This document shows positions 41,449 through 49,853 of a stretch of DNA of 64,000 bases, piece by piece. The stretch comes from Streptomyces sp. CB02400 (lineage in GTDB: Bacteria > Actinomycetota > Actinomycetes > Streptomycetales > Streptomycetaceae), in NCBI RefSeq assembly GCF_001905725.1, contig NZ_LIWB01000010.1, positions 121,140 to 185,139 of the forward strand, given 5' to 3'. Every line of letters starts with the position of its first letter. The stretch's first letter is position 1. The notes beneath the pieces are model-generated. The model was given only the letters and a program-made list of their open reading frames with translations. It made no database searches and was not told the origin of the DNA. Both the position numbers and the translations under genes were made by a program.

Positions 41449-43548
41449 CTAATCGTCGGATCGCAGGCGCCGCAGCCGCACCACCACGGCGTCCAGATCT
41501 CCCCGCAGACCGGTGCGCAGTCCGTGGTGCAGCAAGAGGGCACCTCGGTACGTTTCGCCCGTTTCGCGGCATTCGTACGACGCCTCCGGGTCGAGGCCGC
41601 GCAGCCGGAGGGCCGGGACGGGCTCTCCGTAGTGCTGCGCCTGGAGGCAGGCGAGGACGACGGTCTCGTCACCGAGGACGTACTGCACCGCGCTCAGTCC
41701 GCCCTCCGGAGGGCGCAGCCGGTACAGGTCGCCGCGCTGGACGACGGGCCGGATCTCCTTGTAGAGCGCGACCCACTCCCGCGCCTCGGCGAGCTCCTCC
41801 TCGCCCCACCGCGCGAGGTCGCCGCCGACGCCGAGCACCCCGGCCATGGCGCTGACGAACCGGAAGCGCAGCGGACTGACCCGTCCGTTGAGCATCGCGT
41901 TCGGGCTGTCGGTGACCCAGGCGGCCATCACCCGGGCCGGGTGGAGCTGGCTGAAGCCGTGCTGGACGGTGAGCCGGTCGAGCGGGTCGGTGTTGTCCGA
42001 GGTCCACACCTGGTCGGTACGGGAGAGGACCCCCAGGTCGATCCGCCCGCCGCCGCCCGAGCAGGACTCGAAGGCCACGTCCGGATGGGCCGCCCGCAGC
42101 CGGTCCAGCAGGGCGTACAGGCCGCGCACATGGTCGGTCCACAGCCGCTGCGGGTACGGGTCGTCCGGCCACCCGGCGTCGGTGGAGCAGCGGTTGAAGT
42201 CCCACTTCACATAGTCGACGGGGGCGCCGGAGAGCAGTCCGTCGAGCTGCTCCCAGAGGTACTCCCGCACGTCGTCCCGCGCGAGGTTGAGCACGAGCTG
42301 GTTGCGGTACTCCGTGCGCCGGCGGCCCGGCTGGAACTGCACCCAGTCGGGGTGCGCGCGGTACAGGTCGCTGTCGGGGTTGACCATCTCCGGCTCGACC
42401 CAGATGCCGAACTCCATCCCGAGCCCGTGCACATGGTCGGCGAGGGGTTTCAGGCCGCCGGGGAAGCGGTCGGGGTTGGGCGTCCAGTCGCCGAGCCCGG
42501 CCCGGTCGCTCGTACGCGCCCCGAACCAGCCGTCGTCGACCACGAACAGTTCGACACCCATCTCGGCGGCCCGCGCCGCGAGCCCCCGCTGCCGCTCCTC
42601 CGAGATGTCGAACCCGGTGGCCTCCCAGGAGTTGAACAGCACGGGCCGGTCCCGGTCCGCGTCCGGGACGACGTACGTCCGCTGGTAGGCGTGCCAGGCG
42701 CGGCTGGCACCGCCGAAGCCGCCGTCGCTCCACAGACCGGCGAAGACCGGTGTGACGTACGTCTCCGCCGTGCCCAGCATCAGCAGGCCGGAGTCGTCGT
42801 GTCCCGCGCCGCCGGTGATCTGCACGCGCGCGTCGGGGAGTTGGGCGACACAGACGCGCCAGGAGCCGGACCAGCCGAGGGCGCAGCCGTAGACCTCGCC
42901 GCGTTCCTCGGTAGCGTCGGTGTCGAGCGCGACCCAGGGCAGGTGCTGGTGTCCGGTGTGGCCGCGGCGGCTGCCGATGACCTTCTCGCCGTAGGTGAGC
43001 GGGGAGCGGGTCAGCCGGGACTCGGCGGCCCAGCGGCCGTGGAGCTGGGACAGCCGCCAGTGCTCGCGCTCGGGCAGGGTCCAGGTGGCGGAGTCGGCGC
43101 GCAGGAGCTCGACCGCGGGTCCCCTGTTGTGCAGGGTCACCCAGCGTTCGATCACGTCGTCGCGCATCCGGTAGTGCAGGGTCACGGTCAGCTCACCGTC
43201 GCGGAAGCGGAGGCGGAGTTCGCCGTCGCCGGTTTCGCCGTCGTCCGTCTCGTGGCCGTCGAAGGCCCACTCGGTGCCGCGCCGCCCGTCGACGGTGCGT
43301 ACGGACAGGGCGGGCCTCACGAAGCGGGGGCCGCCCTCGACCGGGTACTCCTCACGTCCGTCCAGGCGGGACTCGAACGGCCAGTCGTCCGGCAGCGGGC
43401 GCGCGGCGAGTGCCTCCGCGTCGGCCGGCGTGATCCTCGGGCCCCAGTGCAGATGCACCAGCTCGTCGCGGTCCGTGACATGGAGCGCATAGCTGCTGGC
43501 CGGCCCCGACAGGAGCCACGTACGACCGTCTTGGGAGACCTGCGCCAC
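41449..43548 (-). CDS. Alpha-galactosidase, GH36
   Basis: A 699-residue cytosolic glycoside hydrolase of GH36 (usual length about 700-730). The N-terminal beta-supersandwich covers about 1-330. The catalytic barrel then shows FVVDDGWFGARTSD near 340, the nucleophile in DYVKWDFNR near 455, SCSGGGGRIDLGV near 500 and the acid/base region WTSDNTDPLDR near 520. Retaining hydrolysis of alpha-1,6 galactosides (raffinose, melibiose) is the family reaction. No signal peptide, so the substrate must be imported. Divergent from a tyrosine-phosphatase-like gene. Confidence 0.93.
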   Translation of the reverse strand: MAQVSQDGRTWLLSGPASSYALHVTDRDELVHLHWGPRITPADAEALAARPLPDDWPFESRLDGREEYPVEGGPRFVRPALSVRTVDGRRGTEWAFDGHETDDGETGDGELRLRFRDGELTVTLHYRMRDDVIERWVTLHNRGPAVELLRADSATWTLPEREHWRLSQLHGRWAAESRLTRSPLTYGEKVIGSRRGHTGHQHLPWVALDTDATEERGEVYGCALGWSGSWRVCVAQLPDARVQITGGAGHDDSGLLMLGTAETYVTPVFAGLWSDGGFGGASRAWHAYQRTYVVPDADRDRPVLFNSWEATGFDISEERQRGLAARAAEMGVELFVVDDGWFGARTSDRAGLGDWTPNPDRFPGGLKPLADHVHGLGMEFGIWVEPEMVNPDSDLYRAHPDWVQFQPGRRRTEYRNQLVLNLARDDVREYLWEQLDGLLSGAPVDYVKWDFNRCSTDAGWPDDPYPQRLWTDHVRGLYALLDRLRAAHPDVAFESCSGGGGRIDLGVLSRTDQVWTSDNTDPLDRLTVQHGFSQLHPARVMAAWVTDSPNAMLNGRVSPLRFRFVSAMAGVLGVGGDLARWGEEELAEAREWVALYKEIRPVVQRGDLYRLRPPEGGLSAVQYVLGDETVVLACLQAQHYGEPVPALRLRGLDPEASYECRETGETYRGALLLHHGLRTGLRGDLDAVVVRLRRLRSDD

Positions 43549-43614
43549 CGAACCTCCAACAGACTCGAACAGGTGCGATCAGACACCAACATCATCGGGG
43601 GCGTGGGGGCGGCC

Positions 43615-43643
43615 GGGCAATGCCTGTGGACAACTCATTGCCC
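43615..43643. promoter_or_regulatory. 8-bp inverted repeat in the alpha-galactosidase/phosphatase divergent gap
   Basis: GGGCAATG-N13-CATTGCCC, perfect arms. It lies 66 bp upstream of the alpha-galactosidase start and 76 bp upstream of the phosphatase start. A LacI- or GntR-type repressor could bind it, but no such gene is adjacent. The rest of the gap holds nothing else recognised. Confidence 0.45.
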
Positions 43644-43719
43644 CAGGCAGGCATGTCGTATCGTCGACTCGTGCCCGTCGACGAGCCCCGCCGGCGGCGC
43701 CGAGTGGGAGGAGTCCTTC

Positions 43720-44517
43720 GTGACGCAGCAGGTGCCGTCGACCGAACCCGAGCTGGCCGGAGTACGCAACTTCCGCGACGTGGGCGGACTGCCGACCGTC
43801 GACGGCAGGCGGGTGCGGCACGGTGTGCTGTTCCGCAGCGGTCATCTCGCCCACGCGACCGCGGAGGACACCGTCTTCCTGTCCTCGCTCGGACTGCACA
43901 CGGTCTTCGACTTCCGCAACGCGGCCGACCAGAAGCTGGAAGGGCCGGACGTCACGCTGCCGGGCGTGCGCAATGTGAACCTGCCGCTCAGCGACCCGGC
44001 CGACGGCGCCGAGTTCTGGAAGATGGTCCGCGACGGCGATCTGGAGCAGCTTCGCTCGATCCTCGCGGACGGCAAGGGCGCGGACCGGATGATCAGCTCC
44101 TACCGGCTGATCATCAAGGAGCGCACCGCCGAGCACTCCCGGGTGCTGCGCTCGCTCGCCGAGGACAGCGTTCCCGCGCTGATGCACTGCGCGGCCGGCA
44201 AGGACCGCGCGGGGCTGTCGGTGGCGGTGACGCTGCTCGCGGTGGGCGTCGAACGCGACGCGATCGTCGACGACTACCTGAAGTCCAACGCCAAGCACCG
44301 CCGCTACAAGGTGCAGCGCAGCGGCAGCTCCGCCTCGGCCTACTCCCCCGAGGTCATGGAGCTGCTCAGCCCGCTGTTCGACGCGCGCGCGGAGTATCTG
44401 TCGGCGGCCTTCGAGACCGTCGAGGAGACCTGGGGCGGTGTGGACCCGTATCTGGAGCAGGCGCTCGGGCTCACCCCCGAGGCCCGGGAGCGGCTGCGTG
44501 AGCGCCTGCTCGACTGA
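43720..44517 (+). CDS. Tyrosine/serine protein phosphatase-like protein (PTP-like)
   Basis: A 265-residue phosphatase of the IphP/Y_phosphatase3 family. The N-terminus GVRNFRDVGGLPT is diagnostic; the P-loop is MHCAAGKDRAGL near residue 165 (HCxxGxDRxG), and IVDDYLKSN follows as expected. These enzymes dephosphorylate tyrosine or lipid phosphates. The GTG at 43720 follows GGAGGAG six bases upstream. No signal peptide, so cytosolic. Partners are not visible. Confidence 0.92.
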   Translation: MTQQVPSTEPELAGVRNFRDVGGLPTVDGRRVRHGVLFRSGHLAHATAEDTVFLSSLGLHTVFDFRNAADQKLEGPDVTLPGVRNVNLPLSDPADGAEFWKMVRDGDLEQLRSILADGKGADRMISSYRLIIKERTAEHSRVLRSLAEDSVPALMHCAAGKDRAGLSVAVTLLAVGVERDAIVDDYLKSNAKHRRYKVQRSGSSASAYSPEVMELLSPLFDARAEYLSAAFETVEETWGGVDPYLEQALGLTPEARERLRERLLD

Positions 44518-44525
44518 GGCGGGCG

Positions 44526-44654
44526 CTACTTCTTCGGAGCCATCTCGAAGAGGAAGTAGATGAAGGCCGCGAAGAGGTGTCCCACCACCACGTAGACGAA
44601 CAGCCGCACCCACAGGGCCCGGGGGAGCTTCTCTTCCATGTCTTTGCCGGTCAT
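44526..44654 (-). CDS. Small membrane protein, DUF6126-type
   Basis: A 42-residue protein: MTGKDMEEKLPRALWVRLF, then one hydrophobic segment VYVVVGHLFAAFIYFLFEM and a basic tail APKK. It overlaps the stop of the XRE-cupin gene by an ATGA and is therefore coupled to it. This pairing (cupin regulator plus tiny membrane protein) recurs in Streptomyces, where the protein is called DUF6126. Function unknown; an anchoring or signalling partner of the regulator is a guess from the coupling. Confidence 0.82.
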   Translation of the reverse strand: MTGKDMEEKLPRALWVRLFVYVVVGHLFAAFIYFLFEMAPKK

Positions 44655-45274
44655 GTCGCTTCTCCGTGGATCGGGCCCAGGCACAGCGCGGCCGTGGGAC
44701 TCTGCAGCAGGGTGTGGACGAACAGCAGCTCGACCCCGTCGGGGTCGGCGGCGGCGATGCGGTGCGGGGTCAGCGAGTCGAAGTGCGCGCTGTCGCCCGG
44801 GGCGAGCCGGTGCAGGGTGTCGCCGAGGCGCAGCCGCAGCCGCCCCTTGAGGACGTACAGCCATTCCTCACCGGGGTGGACGCGCACGATGTCGCCCTGG
44901 GAGCCGTGCGGCACACGGACCCGCAGGGCCTGCATGCCGCGTCCGGCGGCACCGGCCTGCCAGTACGTCCAGCCGCCCGCCGCCGTGGACTCCATGTCGG
45001 CGGCGCGCACCACGGCGTCCCGGTCGGCGGCCGACTCACCGAGCAGCTCGGAGACGGTCGTACCGTAGATGCGGGCGAGGGAGAGCAGCATCGGCAGCGA
45101 GGGCTGGCGCTGTCCGGTCTCCAGCCGGGAGAGATGGGCGGGCGACAGACCCGCGTCGCGGGCGGCGGCCTCCAGGGTGAGGGAGGCCCGTCGCCGCAGG
45201 GCGCGCAGCTGCGGCGCGACCACGGGGAGCGCGCCGGCCGGTTCGGCCGGCGGCCCGGTCTCGGAGGAGCTCAT
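44651..45274 (-). CDS. XRE-family regulator with cupin sensor domain
   Basis: A 207-residue regulator. HTH at about residues 22-75 (TLEAAARDAGLSPAHLSRLETGQRQPSLPMLLSLARIYG) and a cupin_2 domain at about 105-195 (HPGEEWLYVLKGRLRLRLGD, then LAPGDSAHFDSLTPHRI). Cupin-XRE regulators sense small ligands and often control amino-acid or polyamine use. Twin palindromes in its own upstream region (45295-45329) suggest autorepression. Translationally coupled to the 42-residue membrane protein downstream. Separated from the hopanoid operon end by about 75 bp. Confidence 0.9.
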   Translation of the reverse strand: MSSSETGPPAEPAGALPVVAPQLRALRRRASLTLEAAARDAGLSPAHLSRLETGQRQPSLPMLLSLARIYGTTVSELLGESAADRDAVVRAADMESTAAGGWTYWQAGAAGRGMQALRVRVPHGSQGDIVRVHPGEEWLYVLKGRLRLRLGDTLHRLAPGDSAHFDSLTPHRIAAADPDGVELLFVHTLLQSPTAALCLGPIHGEAT

Positions 45275-45294
45275 GCCTCCATTCAGCCCCGGAT

Positions 45295-45329
45295 TTGCCC
45301 CACGGGCAATTTTCTTGCCTCAGAGGCAA
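45295..45329. promoter_or_regulatory. Twin operators of the XRE-cupin gene
   Basis: Two perfect palindromes of the same design, TTGCCC-N3-GGGCAA at 45295-45309 and TTGCCT-N3-AGGCAA at 45315-45329, are 20 bp apart centre to centre, about two helical turns on one DNA face. They lie 20-55 bp upstream of the regulator start, where a promoter would be. Strong autoregulation signature. Confidence 0.8.
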
Positions 45330-45349
45330 ACCCGGCGCGGGCACGAGGG

Positions 45350-46753
45350 TCAGCGGTCGGCCACCGCCTGTTTCACCAGCGTCCTGCCGAACTCCCACAC
45401 CAGGCCGCCGTCATGCGCGTCGTCCATCACCGCGGTGAAGGCGTCCACGAACCGGTTGACGTCCTCCTCGTCGATGATCAGCGGCGGGATCAGTTTGATC
45501 ACCTCCAGGTGGTCGCCGGAGACCTGGGTGAGGATGCGGTGCCGTTGCAGCAGCGGGACGACCACCATCTGCGCGAAGAGTCCCTTGCGGGCGGCCTGGA
45601 GCACGGTCCAGCGTGAGCGCAGTCTCAGGGACCGGGGCCGGCCGAACTCGATCCCGATCATCAGGCCCCGGCCGCGGACGTCGGCGAGCAGCTCGTACTT
45701 CTCGGTGAGTGCGGCCAGCCGGGTCCGCAGCAGTTCGCCGGTGCCGCGGACGCGGGCGACGATCCGCTCGTTCTCCATGACCGACAGCACCGCGAGGCCC
45801 GCCGCCATGGCCTGGGCGTTGGCCCCGAAGCTGGCCGAGTGGACCAGCACCCGGTCCATCGACGAGTAGACCTTCCTGAAGATCCAGTCCTTGCCGATCG
45901 TGGCACCCACCGGCACGTAGCCGCCGGAGAGCCCCTTGGCCACGCACACCAGGTCCGGTTCGACACCCTCCTCGTGCTGGTAGGCGTAGAAGTCGCCGGT
46001 CCGGCCCAGGCCGGTCTGCACCTCGTCGGCGATCAGCAGCGCCTTGTGCCGGTGCAGCAGCTCCTGCGCGGCCCGCAGATAGCCGGGCGGCGCCTCGTGC
46101 ACGCCCTTGCCCTGGATCGGCTCCACGATCAGGGCGGCCACGTCCCCCCTGCGCAGCTCCCGCTCCAGCGCGTCGAGGTCGCCGAGCGGTACGGCCGTGT
46201 CGGGCAGCAGCGGGGCGAAGCCGTCCCGGAAGCCGGACTCGCCGTTGACGGAGAGGGAGCCGGTGGTCAGGCCGTGGAAGGCGTGCTCGCAGTACAGGAC
46301 GCGCGGTCTGCCGGTCGCGTACCGGGCGAACTTCAGGGCGGTCTCGACCGCCTCCGTGCCGCTGTTGCCGAAGAACACCCGGTCCAGGTGGGGGCTGTGC
46401 GCGAGGAGCCTCTCGGCCAGCAGGCCGGGCAGCGGCTGGCAGTCGAAGCGGGTGAGGTCGGCGAGGGAGGCGTCCAGGACGTCGTGCAGCGCCTTGCGGA
46501 CCACGGGGTGGTGGCGGCCCAGGCCCATCACCCCGAACCCGGCGAGCATGTCCAGGTGGTCGTTGCCGTCGGCGTCCCAGAAGTGGGCGCCCTCGGCACG
46601 CTCGTAGACCTTGTCGAAGCCGATGGTGCGCAGCATGCGCGGGAGCTGGTGGTTGAGGTACCGGGTGTGCAGCTCGTAGCGCTCGGCTCCGCGCTCGGCC
46701 AGCAGCGCGCCGAGGTCGAACTCCCCGGTCCCCGACGACTCCGCGGTGGTCAT
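45350..46753 (-). CDS. hpnO: Class III aminotransferase of the hopanoid operon (HpnO-like)
   Basis: A 467-residue PLP aminotransferase of the acetylornithine/ornithine group. Motifs: FFGNSGTEAVETALKFAR near residue 120 (cofactor phosphate), LIADEVQTGLGRTG near 245, and the PLP lysine in VCVAKGLSGGYVPVGA near 275. In hopanoid clusters this enzyme (HpnO) makes aminobacteriohopanetriol from ribosylhopane by reductive amination. It is the last gene of the operon, overlapping the dxs stop by an ATGA. The same class includes general aminotransferases, so the name rests on context. Confidence 0.88.
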   Translation of the reverse strand: MTTAESSGTGEFDLGALLAERGAERYELHTRYLNHQLPRMLRTIGFDKVYERAEGAHFWDADGNDHLDMLAGFGVMGLGRHHPVVRKALHDVLDASLADLTRFDCQPLPGLLAERLLAHSPHLDRVFFGNSGTEAVETALKFARYATGRPRVLYCEHAFHGLTTGSLSVNGESGFRDGFAPLLPDTAVPLGDLDALERELRRGDVAALIVEPIQGKGVHEAPPGYLRAAQELLHRHKALLIADEVQTGLGRTGDFYAYQHEEGVEPDLVCVAKGLSGGYVPVGATIGKDWIFRKVYSSMDRVLVHSASFGANAQAMAAGLAVLSVMENERIVARVRGTGELLRTRLAALTEKYELLADVRGRGLMIGIEFGRPRSLRLRSRWTVLQAARKGLFAQMVVVPLLQRHRILTQVSGDHLEVIKLIPPLIIDEEDVNRFVDAFTAVMDDAHDGGLVWEFGRTLVKQAVADR

Positions 46754-48663
46754 GCCTGGGGCTCCTGTGGGTCCGGTGACTGGTGCGCCGGCTCTTCCCC
46801 GGCGGTGAGGCTCGCGCTGATCCGTCCGGCGATCTCGACCGGGGTGAGGCCGATGTCGGCGAGCACCTCGCCGCGTTTGGCGTGCGCGAGGAACTGCTCC
46901 GGGATGCCGAACCGCCGTACGGGCACGTCGCACCCGGCGTCGCCCAGCGCCAGCGCCACCGCCGAACCGACCCCGGCCGCACGGCTGTTGTCCTCCACGA
47001 CGGCCACCATACGGTGCCCGGCGGCCAGTCGCGGGAGGGCCGGGTCGACGGGTTTGACCCAGCGGGGGTCGACCACGGTGCATCCGATGCCGCGCGCTTC
47101 GAGCAGCTCGGCGGCCTTCAGGCAGACGGGCGCCATCACGCCGACGGCCACCAGCAGCACCTCGGGGCCGGACGCCCGGTGGAGTACGTCCATGCCGCCG
47201 ACGCGGTCCAGCGCGGGGACCGCCGGGCCCACGGACTCCTTGGGGAACCTGAGCAGGGTGGGCGCGTCGTCGACGGCGACCGCCTCGCGGAGCTGGGCGC
47301 GGAGCTGGTCGGCGTCGCGGGGCGCGGCGATGCGCAGCCCGGGGACGACCTGGAGGACGGACATGTCCCACATGCCGTTGTGCGAGGGCCCGTCGACGCC
47401 GGTGACGCCGGCCCGGTCCAGGACGAAGGTCACCGGACAGCGGTGCAGCGCCACGTCCATCAGGAGCTGGTCGAAGGCGCGGTTGAGGAAGGTGGCGTAG
47501 ACGGCGACGACCGGGTGCAGGCCGCCGGTCGCCAGGCCCGCCGCGGACACGGCCGCGTGCTGCTCGGCGATGCCGACGTCCCACACCCGGTCCGGGAACC
47601 GCTCGGCGAAGGCGCCGAGGCCGACCGGACGCAGCATGGCGGCGGTGATCGCGACCACGTCCTCGCGTTCCTCGCCGATCCGGACGATCTCCTCGCCGAA
47701 GACGGAGGTCCAGGACGGTCCGCCGGACGGGGCCAGCGGCGCGCAGGTGAGCGGGTCCATCACCCCGACGGTGTGGAAGTGGTCCTCCTCGTGGGCGAGG
47801 GCGGGTTCGTAGCCGCGGCCCTTCTCGGTGAGGCAGTGGACCAGGACGGGGCCGTGGAAGCGCTTGGCGCGGCGCAGCGCGGACTCCACGGCCTTGATGT
47901 CGTGGCCGTCGATGGGGCCGAGGTACTTCAGGCCGAGGTCCTCGAAGAGGCCCTGCGGGGCGAAGGCGTCCTTGAAGCCCTTCTTCGCGCCGTGCAGCGC
48001 CTCGTAGACGGTGCGGCCGATCACGGGGGTGCGCTGGAGCACGTCCTTGCCCCAGGCCAGCACGCGTTCGTAGCTGTCGGTGGTGCGCAGGGTCGCGAGG
48101 TGGTTGGCGAGTCCGCCGATGGTGGGGGCGTAGGAGCGTTCGTTGTCGTTGACGACGACGATCAGCGGGCGGTCCTTGGCGGCGGCGATGTTGTTGAGCG
48201 CCTCCCAGGCCATGCCGCCGGTGAGGGCGCCGTCGCCGATCACCGCGACGACATGGCCCTTCTCGCCCCGCACCTGGCGGGCCTTGGCGAGTCCGTCGGC
48301 CCAGCCGAGGGCCGTGGAGGCGTGGCTGTTCTCGATGACGTCGTGCTCGGACTCCTCGCGGGAGGGGTAGCCGGACAGGCCGCCCTTGCCGCGCAGCTTG
48401 GAGAAGTCCTGACGGCCGGTCAGGAGCTTGTGGACGTAACTCTGGTGGCCGGTGTCCCACAGGACGCGGTCGACGGGCGACTCGAAGACCCGGTGCAGGG
48501 CGACGGTGAGTTCCACCACCCCGAGGTTGGGTCCGAGGTGGCCGCCGGTCCTGGCGACCGCGTGCACCAGGAACTCCCTGATCTCGTGGGACAGTTCGCC
48601 GAGTTCCGCCTCGGACAGCGCCTTCAGGTCGCGTGGTTGCCGGATGCTCTCCAGGATCGTCAC
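46750..48663 (-). CDS. dxs: 1-Deoxy-D-xylulose-5-phosphate synthase
   Basis: A 637-residue thiamine-diphosphate enzyme, usual Dxs length, condensing pyruvate and glyceraldehyde 3-phosphate as the first step of the MEP isoprenoid pathway. Motifs: RTGGHLGPNLGVVELTVALH near residue 38, the ThDP motif GDGALTGGMAWEALNNI near 145, and the transketolase pyrimidine domain with VWDVGIAEQHAAVSAAGLA near 365. Its placement inside the hopanoid operon suggests a pathway-dedicated second copy. Another dxs may exist elsewhere in the genome. Confidence 0.96.
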   Translation of the reverse strand: MTILESIRQPRDLKALSEAELGELSHEIREFLVHAVARTGGHLGPNLGVVELTVALHRVFESPVDRVLWDTGHQSYVHKLLTGRQDFSKLRGKGGLSGYPSREESEHDVIENSHASTALGWADGLAKARQVRGEKGHVVAVIGDGALTGGMAWEALNNIAAAKDRPLIVVVNDNERSYAPTIGGLANHLATLRTTDSYERVLAWGKDVLQRTPVIGRTVYEALHGAKKGFKDAFAPQGLFEDLGLKYLGPIDGHDIKAVESALRRAKRFHGPVLVHCLTEKGRGYEPALAHEEDHFHTVGVMDPLTCAPLAPSGGPSWTSVFGEEIVRIGEEREDVVAITAAMLRPVGLGAFAERFPDRVWDVGIAEQHAAVSAAGLATGGLHPVVAVYATFLNRAFDQLLMDVALHRCPVTFVLDRAGVTGVDGPSHNGMWDMSVLQVVPGLRIAAPRDADQLRAQLREAVAVDDAPTLLRFPKESVGPAVPALDRVGGMDVLHRASGPEVLLVAVGVMAPVCLKAAELLEARGIGCTVVDPRWVKPVDPALPRLAAGHRMVAVVEDNSRAAGVGSAVALALGDAGCDVPVRRFGIPEQFLAHAKRGEVLADIGLTPVEIAGRISASLTAGEEPAHQSPDPQEPQA

Positions 48664-48691
48664 GCTCGGTCCCCCTTCGGTTCCGTGCTGT

Positions 48692-49849
48692 TCAGCTCAC
48701 GGTGACGGCCGGCTCCCCCGTCGCGATGCCGTCCTTCTCCATCTGCTCGGCGATCTTCATCGCCTCCTCGATCAGCGTCTCCACGATCTTCGACTCGGGG
48801 ACGGTCTTGATGACCTCGCCCTTCACGAAGATCTGCCCCTTGCCGTTGCCGGAGGCGACGCCGAGGTCGGCCTCGCGGGCCTCGCCGGGGCCGTTGACGA
48901 CGCACCCCATGACGGCTACCCGCAGCGGCACCTCCATGCCCTCCAGGCCCGCGGTCACCTCGTCGGCGAGCTTGTAGACGTCGACCTGGGCGCGTCCGCA
49001 GGACGGGCAGGAGACGATCTCCAGCCGCCGTTCCTTCAGCCCCAGCGACTGGAGGATCTGGATGCCGACCTTGACCTCCTCGGCCGGCGGCGCGGACAGC
49101 GACACCCGGATCGTGTCGCCGATGCCCTCGCTGAGCAGCGCCCCGAAGGCGACGGCCGACTTGACCGTGCCCTGGAACGCGGGGCCCGCCTCGGTCACGC
49201 CGAGGTGCAGCGGGTAGTCGCATCGCTCGGCGAGCAGCCGGTAGGCGTTGATCATCACCACCGGGTCGTTGTGCTTCACGGAGATCTTGATGTCCCGGAA
49301 ACCGTGCTCCTCGAAGAGGGACGCCTCCCACAGGGCGGACTCGACGAGCGCCTCCGGGGTCGCCCTGCCGTACTTCTGGAGCAGGCGCCGGTCCAGCGAC
49401 CCGGCGTTGACGCCGATCCGGATGGGGGTGCCGTGGTCCTGGGCGGCCCGTGCGATCTCCTTCACCCGGTCGTCGAACTGCTTGATGTTGCCCGGGTTCA
49501 CGCGTACGGCGGCACAGCCGGCCTCGATGGCCGCGAAGACGTACTTGGGCTGGAAGTGGATGTCCGCGATCACCGGGATCTGCGACTTGCGGGCGATGGT
49601 GGCGAGCGCGTCCGCGTCGTCCTGCGTGGGGCAGGCGACCCGGACGATCTGGCAGCCGGACGCGGTGAGTTCGGCGATCTGCTGCAACGTGGCGCCGATG
49701 TCGGACGTGCGCGTGGTCGTCATCGACTGCACGGACACGGGGGCGCCGCCGCCGACCGCCACCGGTCCCACCTGGATCCGCCGCGAGGCGCGCCGTACGG
49801 CGAGCGGCGGCAGCGGTACCTCGGGCATCCCGAGGGAGACAGCGGTCAC
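48692..49849 (-). CDS. ispG: 4-Hydroxy-3-methylbut-2-enyl diphosphate synthase
   Basis: A 385-residue iron-sulfur enzyme (GcpE) of the MEP pathway, usual actinobacterial length. The N-terminal TIM barrel has VSVQSMTTTRTSDIGATLQQI and NPGNIKQFDDRVKEI. The [4Fe-4S] cysteines are in VSCPSCGRAQVDV near 275 and VMGCVVNGPGEA near 315. Second isoprenoid-precursor gene of this operon, 4 bp after hpnH and 28 bp before dxs, so co-transcription is near certain. Probably a paralogue of a housekeeping copy. Confidence 0.96.
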   Translation of the reverse strand: MTAVSLGMPEVPLPPLAVRRASRRIQVGPVAVGGGAPVSVQSMTTTRTSDIGATLQQIAELTASGCQIVRVACPTQDDADALATIARKSQIPVIADIHFQPKYVFAAIEAGCAAVRVNPGNIKQFDDRVKEIARAAQDHGTPIRIGVNAGSLDRRLLQKYGRATPEALVESALWEASLFEEHGFRDIKISVKHNDPVVMINAYRLLAERCDYPLHLGVTEAGPAFQGTVKSAVAFGALLSEGIGDTIRVSLSAPPAEEVKVGIQILQSLGLKERRLEIVSCPSCGRAQVDVYKLADEVTAGLEGMEVPLRVAVMGCVVNGPGEAREADLGVASGNGKGQIFVKGEVIKTVPESKIVETLIEEAMKIAEQMEKDGIATGEPAVTVS

Positions 49850-49853
49850 GGCC

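Noticed and set aside
41134..43719. Very long plus-strand frame leading into the phosphatase gene
   Set aside because: The part opposite the alpha-galactosidase has shadow composition. Only the part from the GTG at 43720, with its own ribosome site, matches a protein family.
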